Below, in pieces: positions 1-5,357 of a stretch of DNA of 7,473 nt; within the stretch, counting starts at the first letter, position 1; the number at the start of each line of letters is the position of its first letter. Source of the stretch: Nitrospinota bacterium (GTDB lineage: Bacteria; Nitrospinota; Nitrospinia; JACRGO01). The stretch is taken from the NCBI GenBank assembly GCA_016212295.1, contig JACRGO010000065.1, positions 1 through 7,473 on the forward strand, read 5' to 3'. The position numbers and the translations under genes were made by a program. The notes below the pieces were generated by a model. The model did not search any database and was not told where the DNA came from. It saw nothing but the letters and a program-made list of their open reading frames with translations.

Positions 1-28
1 CTGTATTGCGTGGGGTCAAACCCATATT

Positions 29-89
29 GCCCTCCTTTTTATGGTTTTATAGTTTGTGGTGAACTATTTTATTACCATAAATGGAGGGC
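29..89 (+). terminator. Composite long hairpin, possible terminator
   Basis: The outer arms GCCCTCC (29-35) and GGAGGGC (83-89) pair. TTATGGT (39-45) pairs with ACCATAA (74-80), and ATAGTT (49-54) pairs with AACTAT (62-67) around a 7-nt loop, with small T-rich or A/T bulges between. On the plus strand the stem is followed by TTTT at 90-93, so it could end a transcript entering from left of the window. Read on the minus strand, as the 3' flank of the gene ending at 124, it has no U-run after the stem. It may instead be a remnant of a small palindromic element. Confidence 0.4.
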
Positions 90-123
90 TTTTGCTTCCT
101 TTATAACTCAGGTCTCCTTTTTT

Positions 124-1278
124 CTACACTACCAATAAATTTGCACCCTGTAATTGGGCACCACTTAAATTCGCGCCTTGCAATTGGGCACCGTCTAAAT
201 TCACGCCCTGCAATTTAGCCTTTGCTAATTTTGCGTCTCTCAGAATGACGCCCTGGAGGTTGGCCTCTCTTAAATCCGCATTTCGCAGATCGGACTTGGA
301 AAAATCCGAGAATCTCAGGTCCCTTCCCCTTAAATCCAACCCTCTGGCGTGCTTGAGCCAAGCCTCCTCCAAATCCTTTCCTGTCATTATATAGGCGTTC
401 AAGATCGCGTCCGATGGAGGAGAGGCAACCAGTGTCTGTTCCACTAATTTTAAACGAGGCATAAGAGGTTCCAGTGCTTGTGGGAGCATGTTGGAAAAGA
501 AGAGGACAATCAGGAGAAAGTTAAAAAAACCCACAAGGATGAAAGATCGGAAAAAAAATGCTGGATAAGTAGTTGAAGTGGCATTCCTGTTTCTTATGTA
601 ACCTTCCGACCAATGCCATTTCAACATTTTAAAAAAACCATCGTACTCCTCTTTCAATAATTCTTTATTTATTTCTCCCATCCTCGGCCAAAAAAGTAAG
701 AGGAGAAAACCGTCCGCGACCAACGCGATAAAATGCCATATAGCCATACCCAAGCTGTGATAAGCGGAAAATCGCCACTGGATAGAGAACAGAATATAGA
801 AGGGAAGCAAGCCATACGACAGAAAGATGGATGTCCTTAAAAGAAAGGAGTTGACGCTCCCCGTGGAGCCGTCTCTCCTGAATTCCACCAGATGGTTATA
901 GAGGAAGGGATAGAGCGTCAGAGTATTGCCACCTATTTTTTTACGCTCATCATCCCAGGCATGGAGCTTCCTGGCATGGGCCAGGAGATTGAAAAGAATG
1001 TTGTGGTGGAAGGCCAGGACCAGTATGGGAGCAATGCCATAGAAAGCAAATAGTCTGATGTCAACGCCAAGAAGGGGCAGTTTAATGGCCCCGTTGGGGT
1101 CGAGGAGCTGGCGGTCCGTGGTGGAGGCCGCCACGATGAGGATGTAAAACATGTTGGTGAGAAAGAAGAGGAGGAGATTGCGGTTCAGGCCGCTGGATTT
1201 GTCCAAGGCCTCCTTCAAATTCTCCAACTCCTTTGCCTTTTCTTCTTCCCCGTCTTCCTTGTCCGTCTCTTCACTCAT
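124..1278 (-). CDS. Membrane protein with C-terminal pentapeptide repeats
   Basis: This 384-residue protein starts at ATG 1276-1278 and stops with TAG at 124-126. It opens with a highly charged Glu/Lys-rich segment (residues 1-30). About five hydrophobic segments follow, near residues 34-52, 76-98, 145-167, 177-198 and 240-262, so it is an inner-membrane protein. Residues about 313-381 form pentapeptide repeats of the A(D/N)LxG type (for example LRNADLREANLQG), which in known families fold as a right-handed quadrilateral beta helix. Pentapeptide tails on membrane anchors are common in bacteria and their role is mostly unknown; protein-protein interaction is a guess. A GAAGG ribosome-binding sequence lies 8 nt before the ATG and an extended -10 promoter just upstream. 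It is divergent from the signalling row and AT-richer than those genes. Nothing ties it to a named gene. Confidence 0.85.
   Translation of the reverse strand: MSEETDKEDGEEEKAKELENLKEALDKSSGLNRNLLLFFLTNMFYILIVAASTTDRQLLDPNGAIKLPLLGVDIRLFAFYGIAPILVLAFHHNILFNLLAHARKLHAWDDERKKIGGNTLTLYPFLYNHLVEFRRDGSTGSVNSFLLRTSIFLSYGLLPFYILFSIQWRFSAYHSLGMAIWHFIALVADGFLLLLFWPRMGEINKELLKEEYDGFFKMLKWHWSEGYIRNRNATSTTYPAFFFRSFILVGFFNFLLIVLFFSNMLPQALEPLMPRLKLVEQTLVASPPSDAILNAYIMTGKDLEEAWLKHARGLDLRGRDLRFSDFSKSDLRNADLREANLQGVILRDAKLAKAKLQGVNLDGAQLQGANLSGAQLQGANLLVV
143..232 (-). repeat. 30-nt tandem repeats encoding pentapeptide pairs
   Basis: Three consecutive 30-nt units (143-172, 173-202, 203-232) encode pairs of pentapeptides (LxGAQLQGAN-like). 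The first two are clearly similar at DNA level, with only a few mismatches, and the third is more diverged. This fits tandem duplication at the 3' end of the gene and a tail whose length may vary between strains. Confidence 0.6.
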
Positions 1279-1305
1279 GGATTAAGCCTTCGCCTTTCAG
1301 ACGGC

Positions 1306-1314
1306 ATTATACCA
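1306..1314 (-). promoter_or_regulatory. Extended -10 promoter for the pentapeptide-repeat gene
   Basis: Read on the minus strand this is TGGTATAAT, a perfect extended -10 (TGn TATAAT). About 17-18 nt upstream there is only a weak -35 (GAATTT/TGAATT), as is usual for extended -10 promoters. Transcription would start near 1299, leaving a 5' leader of about 20 nt with GAAGG as ribosome-binding site before ATG 1278. Confidence 0.55.
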
Positions 1315-1414
1315 TAGGAGAATTTTAAAAATTCATACCGGCTTTAAAAAAACAATAACTTAACGTCATTTTGGCGGACTGAAAATAGAACACTGAGCGG
1401 CTTTTCCGCAACCA

Positions 1415-1473
1415 CCTGTCTGTGTGCGTCTGCCTGTCGCGTCCGCGACGCAGACAGGGAACGCACAGGCAGG
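1415..1473. repeat. Imperfect palindrome of CCTGTCTG/CAGGCAGG type
   Basis: The left half starts CCTGTCTGTG and the right half ends CGCACAGGCAGG. CGTC/GACG and TGCCTGTC/GACAGG pairing continues toward the centre, with small mismatches and indels. The repeat is made of CTGTC/GCGTC words. It looks like a small dispersed palindromic element in non-coding DNA, and no gene crosses it convincingly. Confidence 0.55.
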
Positions 1474-1485
1474 GAAGAATCGACA

Positions 1486-1590
1486 TCCCCCTGGCCCCCT
1501 TTTTTAAGGGGGAATATCTCAAAAATCCACCACTGCCGGGGAATATCTCAGAAAGTCCCCCCCTGGCAAGGGGGGATCAAGGGGGGTGTG
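1486..1590. repeat. C-run/G-run hairpins with direct repeats
   Basis: Two short hairpins are present: CCCCCTT...AAGGGGG (1495-1512) and a C7/G6 stem (1556-1576), followed by another G6 run (1581-1586). A 17-nt direct repeat differing at one base, GGGGAATATCTCARAAA, occurs at 1509-1525 and 1538-1554. The block resembles the CCCCCTT/AAGGGGG dispersed repeats of many environmental bacterial genomes. The first hairpin is not followed by a clean U-run, so I do not call a terminator. Confidence 0.55.
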
Positions 1591-1674
1591 ATTCATAAAT
1601 CCATTTGATTTTTAAAGATTGAAAATGGAAATTTCTATACTATGAACTTATCGCCATGCGAGCGGACAAAAAAA

Positions 1675-1695
1675 ATCAGGAGTCAGGGACCAGGA
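1675..1695. repeat. Three-unit heptamer array (NNCAGGN)
   Basis: Three heptamers run in register: ATCAGGA (1675), GTCAGGG (1682) and ACCAGGA (1689). They belong to the same word family as the ACCAGGR array inside the CheA gene at 6604. The sequence lies at the left edge of the hairpin cluster. Confidence 0.5.
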
Positions 1696-1712
1696 TATGA
1701 AAAAAATTCCTT

Positions 1713-1827
1713 GCCGGCTCCACAGGGCTTCGCCACCATGGAGCCAGCAGAGAACGGTTTGAAACAGTTCCCTGCGCCTTACCCCTTTTTTTTGCCGTAA
1801 GGATGCAGCCGGGGACGGCTGAGCTGC
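1713..1827. other. Cluster of four adjacent hairpins, candidate structured RNA or element
   Basis: Four stems follow one another. Stem 1 pairs GGCTCCA (1716-1722) with TGGAGCC (1739-1745) and has an inner GGC-TTC-GCC. Stem 2 spans 1748-1774 (CAG, GAAC, GTT paired with AAC, GTTC, CTG; two mismatches). Stem 3 pairs CCTTAC (1777-1782) with GTAAGG (1797-1802) around a T-rich loop. Stem 4 pairs AGCCG (1807-1811) with CGGCT (1816-1820) around GGGA. The block is GC-richer than its AT-rich flanks and is not convincingly coding. I do not recognise a known riboswitch core on either strand. The strand is undetermined. Confidence 0.4.
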
Positions 1828-1946
1828 CTGAATTACAAGGAAATGGAATTGTTTTGGACATTCGGTAATTGCAGTTTGGAACTTATCTGTAATTTGTTAT
1901 TTGAGATTTTGTTTTCCTTATTGGTTGCGTCGAAGTCCTTGTTTTC

Positions 1947-1975
1947 TTGCAAAAACTGCGGGAATGGTTTTTAAT
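1947..1975 (+). promoter_or_regulatory. Possible sigma70-type promoter of the HEAT-repeat gene
   Basis: TTGCAA (1947-1952) and TTTAAT (1970-1975) are separated by 17 nt, an ideal spacing. Transcription would begin close to 1982, right at the ATG at 1983, giving a leaderless or nearly leaderless mRNA. This fits the absence of a good ribosome-binding sequence there. The match is moderate and rests on pattern alone. Confidence 0.3.
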
Positions 1976-1982
1976 AGAAACC

Positions 1983-4109
1983 ATGTTTGAACGGCATAAA
2001 ATACAGAAAATCCTGGAGCAATTTTCCAAGCTTGATGAAAAGGCGCAGCGGGAAGGATTGGAAAAGCTTGCCGTCTACGGCAATACAGCCATCCCATATA
2101 TCTTCGACGCCCTGCGCAGGCGCCAGGTCCTCCTCACGGACGGAAGGAAAATCCTTTCCCGGCTTTACAGCAAGGACAACCTGGACGCGTATATTAAAAT
2201 GCTGAAAGAGCCGCGTGACGACATCCGAGGCATGGTGAAGGACGTCATCCAAAAAATAGCGGGCGCGGCCGCCATTCCAGCGTTGATGGAAAACTTCGGA
2301 CACGCGGACTTTCAGATCAGGAAGGCCGTGTGCGATCTCCTGTCCGCGATGGCGAACGACAAAATCATCCCACGAATTTCACCGTACCTGCAGAGCAAGC
2401 AAAAAGACATTCAAAAAAGCGCCATTGAACTCCTCGGCAGGATTGGAGGGGTCCAGGCGATCCCCCTCCTGACACCCTTTTTTAAAGAGGAGGACTGGTG
2501 GATACGGAGAAAGGCGGTGGACGCCCTTTGCAATATAAATGACAGCCGCGCCCTGCCTCCGTTGGCGGATTTGCTGGCCGGGGAGAAGGAGCCGCTTATC
2601 ATCAAGAGCATACTCGAGGCGTTCGCCGTTATCGGAGACAAAAGCATAGTTCCCTCCGTGCTCCCGTTTCTCAAGCACGCGGACCTGGTGATACGCCAAA
2701 AGGCGGTGGACGCCCTTGGGAAAACAGCCGCGGCGGACCATATCCCGGACCTTATGAAACTCATGAGGGAATCGGACGTGAACGTGCGCCGCGGCGCCGT
2801 TGAGGTATTGAACATGATCAAGGACCCGCAGGCCGGCAAGGTCCTGATCAAATGCGTGAAGGACAGCGATTGGTGGGTGAGGGAAATAGCGACCGACGCC
2901 CTGGCTGAGATTTCCGGCGGCAACATCAATCAGATGCTGGTCCGCCTCCTCTCTGATCCGGATGAAAACGTGAGGCGTTCGGCCGTGGAGTATTTTAACC
3001 GCGTCGCGTATCCTCCCGCTTATGAGTCTTTGCTGCGTCTACTGGACGACCGTGACTGGTGGGTGCGCGAGAAGGCCATCACCGCCCTTGGTAAACTCAA
3101 TAAACCGGAGGCCATTCCTCATATCATGCGGCTCGTGAACGACGCCGAGATCAAGTGGGCCATTCCCCATGCCTTGGGGGAAATAAAATCCGAGAAGGCC
3201 CTGCCGTACCTCCTGGCCTTGCTTAAGGACGCCGACAAGGCGGTGCGCATATCCACCTTGAAAGCCATCCAGAATTTAGACCATCCGGACGTAATTCCAG
3301 GCATCAAGGAGACGGCCCTGGACCATGACTTGGAGGTCGCGGACACGGCGCTTGCGATCCTGAAAAACAAGACCGGCAGGACCTTCGCGCGAAGCAGGGG
3401 CACGGAGCGCCGCGCCCCTACGCCCGGCGCCTCGCGCGGGGCGGCGGGCATGGCCCCGGCCAGCGTAATTCTTTCCCCACCCCAAACCTCCGGCGCCGGG
3501 GCCTTGAAGGAGGCCATCGTGGCGTTGGACCAGCGCGGCCCTGAGGGGCTGGAGGGAAAGACGGAAGACCCCTTCGCGGCTAGGCGCGGGCAGACACTGA
3601 CTGATTTCATGAAGCCTCTGGCCTCTGTCTACAAGGCGAGGTTCATGAACAGCGCCGACAGTGGTTTCCTTGGGGTTTTCAGTAGCGCCAGGGACGCCGT
3701 GCTTTTTTCCCTGGAGATGCTCAAGGCGGTACGGGAACATAACCAAAAAGTGGAGAGGATGGAGCGGATGCATCTGAGGCTGGCGATCCACGCGGGCGTT
3801 GTCAGGTCCGGCGCCGGGGACAAGCGTTCTGAAAGGGACGCCGCCTTGGCCTCCATTCTGAAAGGCGTTTCAAGGGAGATGCTGATTGAATGCAGGGGCG
3901 GGATGAAGGACTATGAAATGCCGGAAACCAACCGTTTATTTATCACGGAAGCGGTTTACAATCAGATAAAGGACATTGGGGACTTCAGGGTTTCGCTGGT
4001 GGGAATGTTCGAGCTGGATGGGACGGCGGAAAAAACAAGGGTCTACTCCGTTTCCGCCCAAGCCGAGGTTTCCGTGCAGGCGAGTGACCCTTGGACAGAG
4101 TTTGTGTGA
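1983..4109 (+). CDS. HEAT-repeat protein with degenerate class III cyclase-like domain
   Basis: This is a 708-residue protein from ATG 1983. An in-frame TTG at 1947 would add 12 residues, but it coincides with a plausible -35 box and has no ribosome-binding site. Residues about 26-460 are tandem HEAT/PBS-lyase-like helical repeats (xAVDALGxI, IPxLxxLL), a protein-binding solenoid. DWW(V/I)R occurs at W172, W297 and W359. Residues about 462-520 form an Ala/Pro/Arg-rich linker. Residues about 535-700 resemble the latter part of class III adenylyl/guanylyl cyclase domains (SGFLGVF, LRLAIHAGVV, RLFITEAVYNQI, ending RVYSVS). The usual GDGF metal-binding motif reads ADSGF, and no N-terminal DIxGFT motif is visible, so catalysis is unlikely and a sensory or docking role is more probable. 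No signal peptide or membrane segment is visible. It heads the plus-strand row that includes a cNMP-binding protein. Confidence 0.85.
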   Translation: MFERHKIQKILEQFSKLDEKAQREGLEKLAVYGNTAIPYIFDALRRRQVLLTDGRKILSRLYSKDNLDAYIKMLKEPRDDIRGMVKDVIQKIAGAAAIPALMENFGHADFQIRKAVCDLLSAMANDKIIPRISPYLQSKQKDIQKSAIELLGRIGGVQAIPLLTPFFKEEDWWIRRKAVDALCNINDSRALPPLADLLAGEKEPLIIKSILEAFAVIGDKSIVPSVLPFLKHADLVIRQKAVDALGKTAAADHIPDLMKLMRESDVNVRRGAVEVLNMIKDPQAGKVLIKCVKDSDWWVREIATDALAEISGGNINQMLVRLLSDPDENVRRSAVEYFNRVAYPPAYESLLRLLDDRDWWVREKAITALGKLNKPEAIPHIMRLVNDAEIKWAIPHALGEIKSEKALPYLLALLKDADKAVRISTLKAIQNLDHPDVIPGIKETALDHDLEVADTALAILKNKTGRTFARSRGTERRAPTPGASRGAAGMAPASVILSPPQTSGAGALKEAIVALDQRGPEGLEGKTEDPFAARRGQTLTDFMKPLASVYKARFMNSADSGFLGVFSSARDAVLFSLEMLKAVREHNQKVERMERMHLRLAIHAGVVRSGAGDKRSERDAALASILKGVSREMLIECRGGMKDYEMPETNRLFITEAVYNQIKDIGDFRVSLVGMFELDGTAEKTRVYSVSAQAEVSVQASDPWTEFV
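3396..3419. repeat. In-frame palindrome in the HEAT/cyclase linker
   Basis: AGGGGC-A-CGG (3396-3405) and CCG-C-GCCCCT (3410-3419) form a 10-position stem with one A-C mismatch around AGCG. It encodes Arg/Gly/Thr/Ala/Pro residues around 472-479 in the disordered linker between the HEAT and cyclase-like parts. It resembles AGGGGC/GCCCCT palindromes that are usually intergenic in environmental genomes. Confidence 0.5.
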
Positions 4110-4115
4110 GAAAGA

Positions 4116-4146
4116 CAGTTCACGGTTTACGGTTCACGGTTTACAG
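4116..4146. repeat. Left inverted arm of the four-helix cassette (heptamer array)
   Basis: Four heptamers run in register: TTCACGG (4119), TTTACGG (4126), TTCACGG (4133) and TTTACAG (4140). Positions 4116-4134 are a perfect 19-nt inverted match to 4510-4528. The arm starts 7 nt after the HEAT gene's stop codon and ends 22 nt before the ATG of the enclosed gene. No target-site duplication is evident. Confidence 0.85.
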
Positions 4147-4167
4147 TTGGTAAAACCAAAAAAACTT

Positions 4168-4524
4168 ATGAGCGCTTCTTTTGAGGATTTGGAAGTCTGG
4201 AAAAAATCCTGCCGGTTGGCGGTAACACTTTATGAATTATTGAGAGATTGCCGTGATTATGGTATTAAAGATCAAATGTTGCGCTCATCAATATCCATTC
4301 CCTCTAATATTGCGGAAGGGAGCGAAAAAAATAGCATTCCGGATTTTCAAAGGTTTATAAACATAGCAAAAGGTTCGGCGGCGGAACTGCGAACGCAAGT
4401 TTATATCTCAAGAGAGATTCATTTATTTTCAGATAAAGATTCAAAAAATCTGCTTAACGAATTGAAATCAATATCAAAAATGCTGCAAGCCTTGCATGAT
4501 TCATTAAAAAACCGTAAACCGTGA
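4168..4524 (+). CDS. Four-helix-bundle protein of the 23S rRNA intervening-sequence family
   Basis: This 118-residue protein starts at ATG 4168. The same frame is open further upstream, but only by overlapping the HEAT gene. It shows the family hallmarks: FEDLEVWKKS at the N-terminus, RSSISIPSNIAEG (residues 39-51), then FINIAKGSAAELRTQV (63-78) and a C-terminal helix. Length and motifs fit the S23/IVS protein family, related to the Avd accessory protein of diversity-generating retroelements. The biochemical role of stand-alone members is unknown. The gene is AT-rich compared with its neighbours, which suggests transfer. It lies between inverted heptamer arrays, and its stop codon TGA (4522-4524) lies inside the right arm. 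There is no clear ribosome-binding sequence. No 23S rRNA, reverse transcriptase or template repeat is present in the window. Confidence 0.9.
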   Translation: MSASFEDLEVWKKSCRLAVTLYELLRDCRDYGIKDQMLRSSISIPSNIAEGSEKNSIPDFQRFINIAKGSAAELRTQVYISREIHLFSDKDSKNLLNELKSISKMLQALHDSLKNRKP

Positions 4525-4538
4525 ACTGATAACCGTAA
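4510..4538. repeat. Right inverted arm of the four-helix cassette (heptamer array)
   Basis: Heptamers ACCGTAA (4511), ACCGTGA (4518), ACTGATA (4525) and ACCGTAA (4532) run in one 7-nt register. Positions 4510-4528 are the perfect 19-nt reverse complement of 4116-4134. The array overlaps the end of the four-helix coding sequence and provides its stop codon. Confidence 0.85.
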
Positions 4539-4556
4539 GCGTTTTTAATTTTTTAT

Positions 4557-4564
4557 GGGAGAGG
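4557..4564 (+). promoter_or_regulatory. Ribosome-binding site that fixes a TTG start
   Basis: GGGAGAGG is a strong Shine-Dalgarno match. Its GGAG core (4558-4561) sits 6 nt before TTG 4568. An ATG at 4555 is out of frame. The similar GGAGAGG precedes the CheA gene, which supports this as the local ribosome-binding consensus. Confidence 0.6.
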
Positions 4565-4567
4565 ATA

Positions 4568-5110
4568 TTGATTATCAAAAAAAACAAACAAACGAAAAAA
4601 GCGCCAAAAAAAGCAGGCAAGAAAAAGCTGGAAGCGTCCGATGCGAGAAAATCCGGGAACGAAATGTACCGGATGGGTTTAACGCTAAGGGAAAACCCGC
4701 TGCTGGAGGGATGGGCGCAATCCGAGATTGATTATCTAAGCCACAATCTCAGCCTGCGGAGCGTGCCGAATGGAAAAATAATCTTCAAGGAAGGCGACCA
4801 CGGCGATTACATGTTTTTCGTGATCCACGGAAAGGTGGAGGCCAGGCTGGACAGTTCCCGCAATCATCATGTCCTCGGACTCTTCAACTCCGGGTCCCTG
4901 GTGGGAGAAATGGCCCTGATAGACGAATATCCGAGGTCCGCCACGGTCTCCACCATTGAAGACACGGAAATACTGATACTTACCAAGACGAAATTCAAGA
5001 CCATCCTTCAGGACAAACCAAGTCTTGGGATCAAGCTCCTGCTCGGCATTTCGCGGGTCATCAGCACAAGGCTGAGAAACACAATGGGCAGGTTTTTTGA
5101 ACTGGCGTAA
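4568..5110 (+). CDS. Stand-alone cyclic nucleotide-binding domain protein
   Basis: This 180-residue protein uses a TTG start chosen from the strong ribosome-binding site; the next in-frame ATG is at residue 33. Residues 3-21 are Lys-rich and probably disordered. Residues about 42-165 are a CRP-type cyclic nucleotide-binding domain: FKEGDHGDYMFFVIHGKV (beta roll), then the phosphate-binding cassette GEMALIDEYPRSA (113-125). Glu114 and Arg123, which in the family contact the ribose and phosphate of cAMP or cGMP, are both intact. No helix-turn-helix, kinase or channel domain follows, so it is not a transcription factor of CRP type. It may act as a soluble cNMP-responsive partner in the adjacent signalling proteins. 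It follows the four-helix cassette by 43 nt. Ligand identity cannot be told from sequence. Confidence 0.9.
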   Translation: MIIKKNKQTKKAPKKAGKKKLEASDARKSGNEMYRMGLTLRENPLLEGWAQSEIDYLSHNLSLRSVPNGKIIFKEGDHGDYMFFVIHGKVEARLDSSRNHHVLGLFNSGSLVGEMALIDEYPRSATVSTIEDTEILILTKTKFKTILQDKPSLGIKLLLGISRVISTRLRNTMGRFFELA

Positions 5111-5118
5111 GAATAGAA

Positions 5119-5145
5119 CGCGGATGAAGCGGATTATCGCGGATA
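5119..5145. repeat. GCGGAT direct repeats
   Basis: Three copies of GCGGAT lie close together (CGCGGAT, AAGCGGAT, CGCGGAT) just after the stop of the cNMP-binding gene. They are followed by an AT-rich stretch with a T8 run near 5149-5156. The words resemble dispersed GCGGATTA-type repeats. There is no clear stem before the T-run, so a terminator is not called. Confidence 0.4.
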
Positions 5146-5197
5146 AATATTTTTTTAATTCCTTGTAAAGTGTATAAGTCTTTGTGCTTCTTTTTGG

Positions 5198-5243
5198 CTT
5201 TGTGCCTTAGTGGCAAAAAAAATGACAACCACAAGGCGCAAAG
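5198..5243. repeat. Imperfect inverted repeat of TTTGTGCC type
   Basis: CTTTGTGCCTTAGTGG (5198-5213) pairs with CCACAAGGCGCAAAG (5229-5243) with one mismatch and a one-base offset, around an A-rich loop. It is the left neighbour of the perfect 29-bp inverted repeat and is built from the same words. Confidence 0.6.
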
Positions 5244-5247
5244 ACAG

Positions 5248-5342
5248 AAGGCACAGAGGCACAAAGGCAGAAGGCACAGAGGAAAAAGAGCGCTATTGTT
5301 GGGTTTTACTTTATGCCTTCTGCCTTTGTGCCTCTGTGCCTT
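5248..5342. repeat. Perfect 29-bp inverted repeat upstream of parA
   Basis: Positions 5248-5276 and 5314-5342 are exact reverse complements, leaving a 37-nt loop. The arms are built of GGCACAGA/GGCACAAA/GGCAGAA words with 7-8 nt spacing. A word block (CAGAAGGCACAGAGG) is duplicated at 5245-5259 and 5268-5282. The right arm ends 15 nt before the ATG of the ParA gene. Transcribed, it would form a very stable hairpin. There is no U-run, so it is more likely a dispersed element that could affect mRNA processing or stability than a terminator. Confidence 0.85.
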
Positions 5343-5357
5343 TGCTGAGTGAGCTAA

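Noticed and set aside
1748-1793. Rho-independent terminator (stem 1748-1774 plus T8 at 1786-1793)
   Set aside because: The T-run begins 11 nt after the stem and sits in the loop of another stem, and no gene ends just upstream.
1700-1850. Riboswitch (c-di-GMP, TPP or cobalamin type)
   Set aside because: A few words look similar (CTGAG...CCTGA, CACAGGGC), but the conserved cores are missing on both strands.
1325-1861. Two short minus-strand open frames in the gap before the HEAT gene
   Set aside because: They run through palindromes and hairpins, have no recognisable motif and show no convincing start signals.
3540-4109. Active adenylyl or guanylyl cyclase
   Set aside because: The metal-binding motifs expected for class III catalysis are not visible, so only a cyclase-like fold is claimed.
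4116-4538. Diversity-generating retroelement with Avd
   Set aside because: The four-helix protein is related to Avd, but no reverse transcriptase, template repeat or variable repeat is in the window.
4116-4538. True 23S rRNA intervening sequence
   Set aside because: Flanking sequence is protein-coding (HEAT and cNMP genes), not rRNA.
5170-5352. Small plus-strand open frame with hydrophobic ends
   Set aside because: It lies entirely in the inverted-repeat block. Its composition is the translation of the repeat words, with no ribosome-binding site.
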